A stretch of 60,000 nt of DNA, from contig OU612066.1 in the NCBI GenBank assembly GCA_914767715.1, forward strand, positions 18,390,283-18,450,282, given 5' to 3'. Shown here piece by piece: positions 45,601 through 57,826 of the stretch. This stretch comes from Membranipora membranacea (Eukaryota; Bryozoa; Gymnolaemata; Cheilostomatida; Membraniporidae). Positions within the stretch are counted from its first letter, which is position 1, and each line of letters begins with the position of its first letter. The notes under the pieces are model-generated. The model saw nothing but the letters and a program-made list of their open reading frames with translations, was not told the DNA's origin and ran no database searches. The position numbers and the translations under genes were made by a program.

Positions 45601-47338
45601 TTCTAACAAGTGACCAGCAGTGTCTCAATCCATTCTATAGAAAAGAATATTCCATTAGTTGTTTGAAATTAAAAAATACTGGGTTAGCATTGCAGATGGT
45701 TAGTAATTAGACAATAGTCATCAGGCAACTTCATGATTCACAAACTGGAAAATCAGAGAATAGTCATATGAATGTACATGTGTCAATATGCTTCAGTTGT
45801 CATAGTTGGGAGTACTGTAGGCGCTGTGATTCTATGTTTATCGGGAATAGGATCCTGACTGTTTTCTGCCTCCACACTAGAAACATGAAAAGACGAACTA
45901 CGAATAAGACAACTCAGAGGACACACAGAAATCCCTCCTACTCTGTCAATACTTTTGAAGGTTGGTTCTAATAAATGTGTTTTACTATATTATTTACCTG
46001 AATACATGGCGATAACAATTATAGAATGATGATGTGTTGGTCTTCTTATTGATAATAGTTGCATGTAACCGACCTACCTAGTAATCTTACTTGATCCTAA
46101 GGATGTCTCTCTTTATGAAGATGAACCTTGCATGATACAAATTTGTGTGATATTTTCATTGATTTGTCTTCTCATACTTATTGAGAGGATGACTGCTAAT
46201 CACGAATGAAACCTTGTGGTTACATTTCATCCTAGTGTTGAGCGCCTAATGTTTGTAAATTCAATTGAGTTCATCAGGAATAAGCCTCACGAAAACAATG
46301 AATATTATAAATGTCGCCAACAGCCAAATGTGCTGATGATTAAAATTAACAAAACCGCATTAACAAAGCACTTACTCACTTTGTCAATATTTTCAGAAGT
46401 AGAGCTCAGCTCATATGACAGGGATGCAGAAGATGAAGGAGTGACTGGCATTGAAGAGAGTAGAGCTGAAACAAGTGCGGAAAGATCTGACAGTGTTAGA
46501 GCCTTTAAAGACAGATCACTCCCTCCTCTACCACAGTCTAGAGATCCCACAGTGCAGGTACATCGAGCTCAGAGTGCTACCTCAGAATCAGATGATTACT
46601 GCTATGCTGATGTTCGTGAATATTACAAGTAAGGATCAATAACACAATCATCAGCAGTAAAAGAAGAGAAGCCTCCTGTAGCACCTCGTCGTCCCAGACC
46701 ACGGCTGTCACTACCGAGAATTGATCAGCAAATACACAGCCCCTTCCCTTATTGTGACAATTGCAGACAACGCCACCCGTCCAAGACCACGACTATCCCT
46801 CCAAAGTACTCGACAGCGAAACATGCGAAATGAAGACCCATATTGTGATAACCCCAGTTTTCTCTCTGTACCTGAGGTCTTAGAATATGATTGTAAGCCG
46901 TCTGTCACTCAACAAAATGAACCACACTATGTTGAGGTACTATGCCATAGCCACCCATCATCCAAAACGACAGTGTTAGTACATGGTAACCCAGCGAATA
47001 AGCTACCCCATCCCACACCACAGTTGGCCTTACCAATGTCAAATCATCGTGAGGAGCAAATGGAAAACCAGTATGTGCTCTGTGACAACGAAAGTTGTAT
47101 TACTGAATCTGGTGTTCCGGAGTACGCACATGATGTGTACGTCACTGACCAAAGAGAAGCTTTGGCTCAAAAGGAGACACTGGATGTTGTTGTAAAAGAG
47201 GAGAGCGAAACAAAGCAGGCATCACATCTACACGGAAATATTTTTGTGACTGTCATTTCTGATAAGATTGAGTTGAAACTGCATACAAATTATGAACGCC
47301 AAACAAGTACTGTTACTGTATTAGCAAAAGATCCATAA
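42603..47338 (+). pseudogene. Gene B copy 4, multiply frameshifted
   Basis: Exons are 42603-42632, 43018-43106, 44313-45194, 45432-45518, 45797-45960 and 46397-47338. Compared with B2, exon 3 has a net 7-bp gain near 45087 that shifts the frame into a stop at 45154-45156. Exon 5 has a 2-bp gain in the membrane helix (GGAATAGGATCC) leading to TGA. Exon 6 has TAA at 46630-46632 for GAA and a net 2-bp loss near 46765. Splice sites and promoter boxes remain. The ectodomain frame is open for 280 codons, so a truncated soluble product is conceivable, but a receptor is not. Confidence 0.87.
43907..44075. mobile_element. TTAA-flanked MITE in B4 intron 2
   Basis: A 169-bp element has ends AGGCTGGTCCACATTAT and, reversed, GGCTGGTCCACATTGTCG. 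It lies between TTAA at 43903-43906 and 44076-44079. It is a nonautonomous piggyBac- or Kolobok-like element, unrelated in sequence to the one at 36700. Confidence 0.8.
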
Positions 47339-50300
47339 AAGATTGAAGATCAGAGCTATGAGCTTTAGATCTCAAGAACCTCAATGCCAAATCTCTTTTT
47401 GTCATTAACTATATTTTTGGGATGTACGCTGCAAGCGGATTGAAGTTGCCCGAATTGCCTTTGTATATGCATTTGCATCAATTCTTTTTTTTTATTATTC
47501 TGAATATTTTTTTGAATTTTTTTACTTTCATTCATTAACCATTGGTTATTGCACAGCCATCCCTTAAAAGCGTTCGGGATGGCGATCCCGGTCGTTAAGG
47601 GGGTGGGTGGGAAGCTAGGAAACTCCGTTTTTTGCAATTTATTACTTTTTTAACTTTAGCACCTGTTTACAGCACTTTTGCCTCATCCCATCTGCTCCCC
47701 AATAAATAGGTCAATACTGACGATACAACAACATGTTGATTAATGGACAATGCAAACTGACCATGGTTCTTCTTGCTCGCATATTATTAGGACCCATAAC
47801 CTTCTACTTCACAGGACAGCACCCCCAATGAGCGGCCGACCCAACATCAGAAAATCACTGATTTTTTTTCTTATGCATTTGGAATACCATCCCGTCACAA
47901 GTCTAAGTGCTCAAATGGCCGCAAGTGCTTGTTTGCAGCATTACATTATCAACATGTAAAGAACAATGTCAATCGCCATACACACCGAGATATGTACAAG
48001 CACAGCCATAAACTATGCTGGACATGGAAGAGACATCAAAGTACCAGAGTAGATGTGACATATATACAAAAAATCTACTTTTTAAAAAACCGTAATAGCA
48101 AAGTGAGAGAATCAAATTATTCTATACCCTCTCAGGTGAACCTAGCACTATTGGTTTAGTAAACAATAAATAAGATGGACATTCCAAGTAGCATTTAATA
48201 ATTGCAGTTATTAAAAAAAAGGATTAATTATGAAATGAATGTTCTTTGATGACAAACCCTTCGTCTTCGAGAATAAGAATTGGAAGGGCAGGGTATGATA
48301 CACTATTCACCAGCGTGTTTTGCTACGTATTTTAGCAAAAACAGCTTATAACAATGGACTGTACATCAAAAATAAGCTCAATTTTAAGGATTAATTTGCC
48401 ATTAATCTCTGTAAAATAACACTAAATTACAATGTAGGAATGGTGGCATTAATAATGATTCATATAAAAAACACTGTTTCTACACTTGTTTAGTTCTACC
48501 CAAGCAACATCAATACATCAAAGCCAATAAATACATTTGTCGAGTTTAGGTGTGAAATTCCCAGTGAGTCTTTTTATGGAGACCTGCCGAAAAACTGATG
48601 AAAAACTGAATGTGCAATGTGCAATGTGACATCAAAGTTTACTCTAGATTCTATGCATGACATGTCAATCTATTCTTGATTAATAATTTTATGTTTGACT
48701 CCCATGTATTTTACTGCTAACTCTTATTTCCTAATGGAATTCACTGCAGTACATCACACTGTTGATTTTTAGGAGGAACAAGGAAAAAATACATACATAC
48801 ATTTATTTATTTATTTATTGAGGTTTTCTAAAAAGTTTATAATTAAAGCAAATTAAAAATAACTTGTTGACCTCATACACATTAACATAGATACAAAAAA
48901 TGACTTGAATAAAAAGATATAAGTGGTAGGGTGTTACATACTATATAGTGTGTAGGATAATGAAAGCATGGTATCATAAATTGCATGAATAAGATGAAAA
49001 AAGAAGAGAAGAAACAGAGAGTGGCAAACAAAAATACAAGTTAACAACATTAGGTGGGATTAAATGATAATGATTCATGAGGCTTGGTTGATTTAGTTAC
49101 AAATGTATGAAAAATATTTAAAAAGGCTGATTTGCCTAGGTTTGATCTAAATGAGGGTTTAATTATTGCACAGTTGCTACGAAGTGATCGTGTATGTCTG
49201 TTTGATTTGCTAACGAGATGAAGTATGTGCTTGGATGCACGGCCTTTATGGACCCTCGATTTGACAAAATTGTGAAAAAGAAAATTCCTTCTACTGTGGA
49301 GAGTATGTAAATTTAGGAGCAAGCGGCCAGATGTGACAGAAAATTGTTTGGGGGCTGAAGTTATGATTCTGATTGCTTTATTTTGTACTTTTTCTAATGT
49401 ATCTGAATTTTTGGCTAAACCATCATACATACATAACTTGCTGTATGGTGTTGATTACCACTGTACATCCAGCTAGTAGATGCAGCTGCTGCAGCAGCAG
49501 TGTATTGTTATTGTTGTCTCATAGCTCAGTTATCATGGAGGGACAATTTTATCGGAATTTCAGGACCTGATATATTATAATAATAATACTAACGCTATTT
49601 GTTTATCCTGATATAGACTATTATGTCAAATTTTGGTAGCCCACTGCAAGGAGGCATAACGAGAGAAATGAGAGCAAAGAATTGTATAAACAACCCGTGA
49701 TTTGTGGTTCGTAGCTGATGACCTTCGTGATGTTGAGTGGTACCACCACTGCTTGTTGTATGCAGATGTTGAGGGAAATTAATCTTCAGAATGTACTTAT
49801 GCGTCCGTTCGTCACAAGATCTACCTCTTGGTCACAGCTCACCTGCCCTTTGTTAAGAAAATCAGGGCAAAAAAAGCAATGCTCCCATCTGTCAGACAAC
49901 AAGCTCCTAATTAAAAGCCTCCAATAATTCCTCCTTACAACAGGCAATTTGTAATCCTTACCACAGCACAGGGCATTCTCACATAACTCTCATGGCTAAA
50001 ACACTGAGGCGATGTGAATCAGATATGCTTTTTCTGTATGAACAGTTATTAGTAGTTCTAGACAGGTAATAAACAGATAATCAATACACGGTGGAGTTCA
50101 CTTTCCTATCTGCATCAACATGCAAGAAAATGATCAAAAAGCAATTTAGAAAAAAATTTAAAATTTGCACCATTACTATGGTCATTTCCTTTTCAAGTTT
50201 TACCACTGTTTGTTAAAACATTGGCATCACCTACCTGTGGAAAACATGAGAGAAATTATCTGATGTTGCCAGAAACTGCAGACCTCAACTGGTTTTTAAT

Positions 50301-50519
50301 CACCTCAAAAGCTAACAGTAACAAAGGATACTAAAACAAGAAAATTACCAAACTAGCTATGAATTCCTTGTTTTTAACTCCATATCCAATGTACCGAAGA
50401 AAGGACAATGGATTTTTATCACCCTTTATTTAAAAAAATTGATACTCTGGATTTGAGCTACTTGATACATTTCAACAGTTCAACCCAGTTCAGCCAGTCT
50501 TCACACAGCACAATTTAAA
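47339..50519. other. Intergenic region between B4 and A5
   Basis: It aligns with the unit 3 spacer but lacks the hAT-type MITE. It has a GC-rich replaced segment near 47551-47640 and a truncated LINE at 48801-49433. No gene was supported. Confidence 0.6.
48801..49433 (-). mobile_element. 5'-truncated LINE, 3' end only
   Basis: A - strand frame at 49430-49050 reads DTLEKVQNKAIRIITSAP and further LINE-type C-terminal sequence. Its 3' tail is a TAAA repeat (48801-48820 on the + strand as ATTT repeats). Direct repeats ATACATACATA flank it. Unit 3 has the empty site near 37665. It differs in family from the LINE at 29.5 kb, judging by its tail. Confidence 0.82.
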
Positions 50520-53500
50520 ATGACTTCTAAGAGAGAATTTCTTCTTTACTATATAGCAATATTAGGTAAGCATGTAATTCATTGAATACAGTAAGTGTGA
50601 GTAATTCTTTTTATACTTCTTCAAGAAAACCTGCACTGATCAGTTTGTTAATTACCAAATTGTGGTTTATAAAAATTACCGGGATCTGTCTTTATATTAG
50701 ACTGCATGTAAATAATTAGAAGCTAGAGAGAATCTGAGCAAACAGTCTTATAGTACAGTATGGCTTCATAGATTGATTTTCAGTACACCATATTACTTGT
50801 ATTGCCACATCATGGTGTTCATATTAAACTTGTGAGTTTTTGAGGTGCACAAACAAGTGATTTGATTGGTGAAGCCTCGGCACACCATGACAATTAGAAA
50901 TGATGAGAAACAGAAATGTCAAGAAAGGGTTGCGTAAAAAAACAGATGTTTGGGTGATTGGGGTGCTGAGATTGAGAAATGGCTCATCTCCAGGATGTAT
51001 TTTTTATATCCTCTGAAGCCAGCACAATGGGAGCACATGGTCATAATCCATTTTCTCTTTGTGTCAGGGCTTTTAACATAAAGTAGGAGCTCTGTTATTA
51101 TGCAAGCTACATGCTTCCAAACGTCACAGCCACTAACTCCATGTGATAAGCTGACAGGGAATTCCTTGCTAAATAGGGTCAATCCTGGCCTTGTTCAAGG
51201 CTAGGTCAATCCCACATGATCTATTGGCTAACAAAAAATGAAAGTGCAAGATAAAGATCAAGGTAGAACGCTTTCCCGATGGCTTCGTCGCGATTGGTGT
51301 GACCATTTTTGCAGCCCTTTAAACTGACATGAAAAGGACCTGCAGGCTTTCCCTTCCAACCAATGCCAACAATTTCGGTATATTCTATTCCAGCTTTGCA
51401 ACAATTTGTTCAGATTGCGCTTTCACATGATATTTATCATTATCATATTCATATTCATTAGCAAAAAGTAGTAGCTCTGTCATAATGCTATCTTTATGCT
51501 TCCATGCATCTCAACACTTCCTGGCATAAGCTTACAAGGAATTCCTAGTTAATTATGGATTCGTTGCATATGGATGATTTAATCGGCTATTAACCATTTT
51601 AGTATTGAACAAGATCGCATTTTTGAAAGGGGAAGCAATACCCAATGAAAGCTTACGTTTTAAATCCCTGCTTTGATAATAATAGTTTTAAAATTAGTGG
51701 GTGGAAGATAAAACTAATCTGTTATAATTATTAACATAAGTGCTGGCTGTTAATATTCACCATGATGAGTTTGATACACGACTTATTTTGTTTTTCCTTT
51801 TGCAGTTTTTAAACTAAGGACCAAAATGGATTCATTGATAGTTATCAAATGGCTTTTTATTGAATACTACCTTCCAATGAGGAGAGCTGTACCCTGGCTT
51901 CTGTCTACCCACAAGCCACAAACTAAAATCAATTTCATCCTTCTAACATCAAGGATGTGGTCTATCAGTAGTAATCAAAATTGTCCAGTGGTCTCCGAGA
52001 TCTTTAGGTGTCAATCACCTGTTCCCTGGAGAACATGATCTCATACCACTACTCCCCCCCCACATGAGACAAGACAAGGCAAGGGGTTTAGGTAATTTGG
52101 CTTGCAGAAAGAGCAAGCTAGACAATGTTGGTCTCAGAGTTTCAGTCGCATACTATTCATGTTAATGTTATTTGATAGCCCTCTCTGATGCCTGCCCTGA
52201 ACTAAGGATAAAAGAAGAAAGAGTAACAAGCTACGACAGGATTCGAAAATGGGATATTGATTATCCTAGTGACCCAGCCTCCTTCGATGAAGTATCCAAA
52301 GAGTTTATATTGCTACCAAAAACTCACCCTCGGAGATATGGTAAATACAATAATAAAGCTTACAGCAACCAAATGATGCATGAGAATTTATCACTCTTGT
52401 CTAGTTCTTGCTCCAAATGCCAAAAACAATCCATTTGTCCTCATTATATTCTAACCTTATCTGTTTTTTCATATTTCGTTATTAAGTAAAATCTAGATCA
52501 ATTTCACAAGCAGTGTAAGATGAGATTTATTCAAACCCTCACAATAATCATGAAGCAATGCTGAGAGGACTAAATTTTGGGGCGATCAACTTGTGACTCA
52601 GTTAAAAAACAATCGGAAGAAAAGTGACCAAACATTTGAAAGCATTCTATTGTACAGTGACCCTGACCCTGCATCAATGACTCCTGTTTTAGAGAGCAGA
52701 AATGAAGTTTTAAGCTTTGATATGTATGAATTACCTGGTGATAACAGACTTTTCTTCATCATACACATTTACAATCGTAATTGGGTCGGTGGATATTCGA
52801 TGTACTCTCTTGGTCAATTGACACAAGCTCCATATGGTTACAAGGTTATTACAACGGTAAGCATGTATTGGGTATGGATCTTCTAAATTATAACATATTT
52901 TAAAAATGGTCATTTTGTGCTATTCTCCAAACTGTGAAGCCAAAAGGAATATTCTGGTATTAAATTAACAAATCAACTGTCTTTTTTACACTTTTATTGA
53001 CTTAACAAATCTTCGGAATTAACTGCCATACTATTTAATTCCTTTTCTCCCTCCTCATTTTCCCAGTCGCAGCCTCCTGTCCAATCTCATATTTTCCTAA
53101 AACAGACGCGAATGTTTCTGTGATTAAAATACAAAAAGGCAAAATTAAAGTATCAATGAAGAGAGAAACATTTTTTTTAAATTGCCAGATAAGATGGCCA
53201 TAAATTATTGAATATCTTTTTCATTTGCTTCCAGCCAAGCCGAGAAAAGCCTTTACCTTTTGTGACGATGTGTGATGATAACGTGTTCGAGGTCCAAAAT
53301 ATTCATGATCCTTATGGAAAGTTCTACGGTGTTGGTGGACTTGGCGATTTCAGACTCATCAAGCACCGCAGTAAGTAGTCTGAGCCCCCCAGACTTTGCC
53401 CTCCGCCCGACGGCCCCTGGCAACGCAGTAAGCTATAAATAGAGTGATTGCTGTATTGTTGTCAATCACCATCACCGAAAACCTTGCTATGTAGAAAGCT

Positions 53501-53811
53501 GATTTTTCTATAGCTTATCACTTGAAGTCAGAAACTCAACATGCATTTCTTCTTTAGCATCAAGCTAATAGAAAGATCTGGAGAGATAGAAAACACTTTC
53601 ACATAACATTTGGATAGTATTCTGGTTAATTTAGATTAGTTTATGGGCTACTTCATTATATAATTACATTATTGTTTGTAATATATTGCTTATTCTGTTT
53701 CCAGTCGAGGGAAAGACGAGTGTACTTTGTGCTTTCGGAAGCAGGTTTCCAAAGCTACGGCTTACTGCAATCGATTCGTGTACAAGAGATACATGGCATT
53801 GTTGGCATTGA
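50520..53811 (+). CDS. Gene A copy 5, secreted protein (204 aa)
   Basis: Exons are 50520-50565, 52179-52340, 52693-52856, 53235-53370 and 53705-53811. The frame is intact. Exon 4 is of the A4 type (DPYGKFYGVGGLGDF), while exon 2 is closer to A3 (LRIKEERVTSYDRIRKW), so the copy looks mosaic. The end reads RDTWHCWH-stop. A 49-bp insertion right after exon 4 duplicates its splice donor. The poly(A) signal is at 53848-53853. Confidence 0.86.
53376..53424 (+). mobile_element. 49-bp TAGTCTGAG insertion duplicating a splice donor
   Basis: The sequence begins TAGTCTGAGCCCCCCAGAC and is flanked by 8-bp GCAGTAAG repeats (53368-53375 and 53425-53432), which contain the exon 4 donor A|GTAAG. Unit 4 shows the empty site at 41660. 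It matches the GC-rich end of the 23108-23545 element. Confidence 0.78.
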
Positions 53812-54470
53812 AATACAGTTTTTCTCCAAATAATCATGTAAGATTATAATAAAGGTCCAAAAAGTAAAACACACCACGCTCTCAAATCACATCTATCTAA
53901 TCAAATTATATCTAAAATATCAGTCAAATCCCATATCCAACTTGACTGACAAGTGATGCAAAGTTATCCTACTGCTCAATCAATGCTAATCAAAAACTGT
54001 CCAGGGGTGTTTGAAGACATTAGGTGGGTGCCAAACACCTGTTCCTCAAAGAGTTTGGTCTCAACCAATATCATATCCTATCCTCTCCAAAGACAAGACA
54101 AGAGTATTGCTATTATTGCATACTAATGAAAGTATTGACGTAGTTATGTAAAATCCATTAACCTTTACACCAACTAATATATCTATTGCAAAGCGTAATA
54201 CTGAAGCTGAGGTAGGCTCGATCAGAGCTCTTCATTTTAGTTTGTACATAATATAGGGTTAAGGGCTTTATATGTTTTTGCAAAAAATGAGCAGAGTTGA
54301 GGTGGCTCATACAAAAGGGTTATGCCTGGAGGTGGTATTAAACGTTGATTGACTCTATTGTTCAAGCATTTTGAGTGTAGCTTTTGTTACATGGTTAGTG
54401 TAAAGCTGCTTCAATAAAGAAGCAACAGGATTTACCTTTTTTGACTTTGTTGGCAGTAACAATAAGGAGA
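53812..54470. other. A5-B5 spacer with degraded B promoter
   Basis: The A5 poly(A) signal is at 53848-53853. The position of the B TATA box reads TATTAAA (54336-54342) and the CCAAT motif reads CGATC, so both putative promoter elements are altered. The rest aligns with the spacers of units 2 to 4. Confidence 0.55.
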
Positions 54471-54597
54471 ATGATGCCGAATGTAGCAAACAGTATCCAG
54501 GTAGGCATTATCGCAGTTGTGTTATCATTGCATTCTTCTTTTCAATCTGACAAAAGTGAGATGCTCTAACTATGTGATTGATTAGAGTCCTTTATCT

Positions 54598-54897
54598 CCT
54601 TACTCACTATGTTTCCATGCTTCGAATTGATGGTCCACTCCAATTTGAGTTATGAGTGTAACCATTTCCATGATGGAAAAAACATGAATGATATTTGCCG
54701 CAGCCGGGACTTGAACCCCGGTCTCCCGCGTCAATGCCCTTTGAAGCCATTGTGTGCAATTGGAATGGTGTGATTCAGTACGGTATCTGTATTTGCGTCA
54801 AAAATTGTCCATCAGTTCATCGGAAGTCGACTTTAATGCCATTTCCATGGATCGATAACTCCCAAGATCCTTACAAAATCACAACGTGGGACCAAAG
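54598..54897. repeat. Insertion with tRNA-derived segment in B5 intron 1
   Basis: This stretch is absent from B4 intron 1. On the - strand, 54740-54696 reads GACGCGGGAGACCGGGG then TTCAAGTCCCGGCTGCGGCA, which is the 3' half of a tRNA with a perfect T arm. No matching 5' half was found, so it is a tRNA-derived repeat, not a functional tRNA gene. Confidence 0.55.
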
Positions 54898-55216
54898 TGA
54901 ATATCAACTCAATACAAGTCCTACATGGCTAATATAAGGCACAGAGGGTCAATCTGATACATGTTTTACTTAATCAAAATTTGGATAACTGGGGTCGATG
55001 ACATACCATTGCATACCATTGGCCAAGCTTTATTCAGTTCATTCTATAATAGACTGCATATTAATTTTATTTTATTTAATTTGGCACGATACCAATATCT
55101 GTGTTTTTATTTCACAAACATGGTGTGTCTACTCAATAGGCTCAAAAATAAGATGAAAGATAATTATTTATTATATATTTTGATCTAAATCTAACTAACC
55201 AGGTCAATCTAACTAA

Positions 55217-55342
55217 CTTTTATTACTGTATTTTTAGTGTATTTTTTTTTCTCTCCGCTTAAGTTTTTCTTTTTGTTCTGTCACTGCATGAAAAACATTC
55301 CTAAAGATGATTGTAGATTGACAATAAAAGTATATATAATAA
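55217..55342 (+). mobile_element. LINE 3' end fragment in B5 intron 1
   Basis: It ends GACAATAAAAGTATATATAAT, close to the 3' end of the full LINE at 33290-33310 (CCAATAAAAAGTATATATAT). The flanking sequence matches B3 intron 1 without the insert. It is a severely 5'-truncated copy of the same or a related family. Confidence 0.65.
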
Positions 55343-56063
55343 AACTGATTAACTTACTATTATTCATTGTTTGTAGTTCCTACTCGTACTGTGGTGTGGA
55401 ATGACTGTAGAAGCCTCTAACAATAATCTCAACTACAAACCTGCATCGACGGCTCGAGTATCCCGGTATGTTACTTGCGTATGACTGCAAACAAACTCTG
55501 TGTAACTGCTCGTTGAACATTTAACATATTAACTTTCTCCCATCTCTTGTTTTATCGCGACCTCAATACCTCTTCCGATTTAATGAATGAAGTTGGTTTC
55601 TAGAAAGATGAACTTGGCTGTGGTTTTTATTCAAGTCATGATGAAATGTTTGTTACTCACTATATGTTGCCCCTTTACTGATCTAAGGGGTAAATTGACC
55701 ACAGGGGTTTGTATCTGAAAAGGATAGAGTTGCCTATACAATATTCAGATCTCTACCGATTATTTGAAATTGTGATATAAAATCACCCGTATCAGTGTCT
55801 CTTTCTGTGGGTGGGTATATCCAAAGACAACTGTGTTCTACATAACCCAAATTGGATGTCCAGTTCGTTCAAAAGTCTTTGTTCCTGTTTCAAAATGTTG
55901 ACTCATGTTCCAAAACCACAGAGTCAATGTTCTTCTTGTATTTGTGTTTTGTGTTTGTGTTTTGTGTTATGATAAGAAACAGACCTTTCATTAATGTTCA
56001 AAGGACGACCATAAGAATTCAACAAGATCTAAGTTACTCTGACTTTATCAGCCATAGGAGTAG

Positions 56064-56300
56064 GAGGTGGCTCAATTGGTTAGAGCGCCGGTCCTTCAGC
56101 AGTGAAAATACTGAAGGTCATGTGTTCGAATCCCACTGCAGTCCATTGACTACTAGGGTTTGGTTGGCCCCCAGGTGTGCTCCGACCTGCCTGCAAACTG
56201 AGAGCAACCTGGCGCAGCTATTGCTGCCTAGCCATTAAGGCCCTTATATTTCGCCGCCTATTCTTCGAGTGATAAGACACCTGATTTTAATCAACCATTT
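56064..56300 (+). mobile_element. tRNA-derived SINE
   Basis: GGTGGCTCAATTGGTTAGAG supplies the A box and GTTCGAATCCC the B box (to about 56139). A non-tRNA body follows with CAGGTGTGCTCCGACCTGCC. It lies next to the deletion breakpoint of B5. The 3' limit is approximate. Confidence 0.65.
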
Positions 56301-56474
56301 TAATCAACCATAGCTGCTGAAGAGGCTAGATAACTCTTGAGCAACTCAAAGCAGGCATCACATCTACACGGGAATATTTTTGTGACTGTCATTTTTGATA
56401 AGATGGAGTTGAAACTGCATACAAATTATGAACGCCAAACAAGAACTGTCACTGTATTAGCAAAAGATCCATAA

Positions 56475-57826
56475 AAGATTGAAGATCAGAGCTATGAGCT
56501 TTAGATCCCAAGAACCTCAATGCCAAATCTTTTTTTTCTCATTAACTATATTTTAGGGATGTACGCTGCGAGCAGATTTGTTTATTTTAATACATCAATT
56601 CTTTTTTTATCACTCTTAATGGTCCCTCGCACTTCTCCCACCCCTAATGCAACGCATCGCAGAAACAAGTGCACAACTCCCCGCAGCTACAGGGGTCCTT
56701 CTGCATTTTTCAGTTCTAGTTGTATTCCAAATAATTTATCGTATTTCATAATCTTAATAATATTTATTGTTGATTTCTCTATTTTGCTTGTTATATTTTA
56801 CTATTTCCATTTACCATTTATATTTTTTTACTTCAATTTATAGATTTTGAGTTCCTGTTTTTCTGCCACATTATTCAACCGTTTCCACAATGTGACTTAG
56901 CTGGTACCTCTCACACAATCTGTGAATTATCCCATCCTACAATAAACAATAAATTAGATAATAATGATTCATCTTGTTGAGAGTGAGAGTAACATATTTT
57001 GGAGTTGTCCATCAATACACGCAGTAATCAGTCAGTGATGCAGCAGCTATCGGTGAGTGAACACATAGAGGCTCATTCAAGCATTTTATATTATATCCAT
57101 TTACTTTGTTCACTATATTCAGTCTTCTGAAGACAGATCAAACTCAATACTGTTATAACTTATTAGGCTCTATACAAGGATATTTTATATCTATGGTGAG
57201 TTCCTTCCTTATCAAAATCAACTTGACGGTGCGGTTTGATTCTTGTCATCACTGTAGTTTAAACTTGAAAGCTTTTCTCATTATATATTTGAATTAAATT
57301 ATTGATAATATGTATTTATATTGTGTATGTTTTGTTATATTAAGAGCTTTAGCCAGCCATAGCCAGTGGCTACTATCTTTTTCAAACTGTACATGACTAG
57401 TTAGTATAGCATATTGGAATTATGTTGATAACTCAATGCAGCTAATGCCCACTTGCCAGTTTGCTTTCCTATGGTGGAATTTATCAATGACCTTGTGCAT
57501 CAATAAAAATCCCAGCAATATGAAATATAAACATCAAAGTTTATGTTTAAATGGCTATATATAATATATTTAACTCTATAGAGCGTGTGAGAGGTACCAA
57601 CTTGATGGCAGAAAAATAAGAAAATGCACATAGACTGCAGGATATAAGTTTGAAAAAATCTATATGATGAATATAGAGATTGAATCAGGAAAATGAAATC
57701 AATATATAAAAATAAGAAAATATGATAACAAATAAAAACAATAAAATAAAAAAACACTAAATATAATATTCCTAAACTACAGTCAATGTTCTGGAGATCT
57801 AAGTCAAATGTCCGATTGTCTATTAA
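56475..57826. other. Region between B5 and inverted B6
   Basis: The first 500 bp match the 3' flank of other B genes, with a poly(A) candidate ACAATAAACAATAAA near 56940. An extra segment of about 120 bp at 56614-56731 is absent from the other units and may be a small repeat. From about 57000 the sequence is AT-rich and unique within the window. No gene was seen. Confidence 0.55.

Larger units (their letters stand above)
54471..56474 (+). pseudogene. Gene B copy 5, internal deletion remnant
   Basis: Exon 1 (54471-54500) and exon 2 (55377-55465) have good splice sites and encode a signal peptide (FLLVLWCGM). Exons 3-5 and most of exon 6 are gone. From about 56345 to the TAA at 56472-56474 only the last 43 codons of exon 6 remain (KQASHLHGNIFVTVIFDKM and onward). 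Repeats lie between, including a tRNA-derived SINE, so the deletion may have used repeats. No receptor can be made. Confidence 0.85.

Noticed and set aside
46627-46770. Possible rescue intron in B4 exon 6 (CAA|GTAAGG to ATTGCAG)
   Set aside because: The G to T change makes a donor-like site and an acceptor-like site follows, but joining them leaves the downstream frame off by one.
54696-54740. Functional tRNA gene
   Set aside because: Only the anticodon-side fragment and T arm are present, with no matching 5' acceptor half. It fits a tRNA-derived repeat.
57500-57757. Hydrophobic - strand frame of 85 codons
   Set aside because: It comes from AT-rich sequence past the B6 stop, with no support from other copies.
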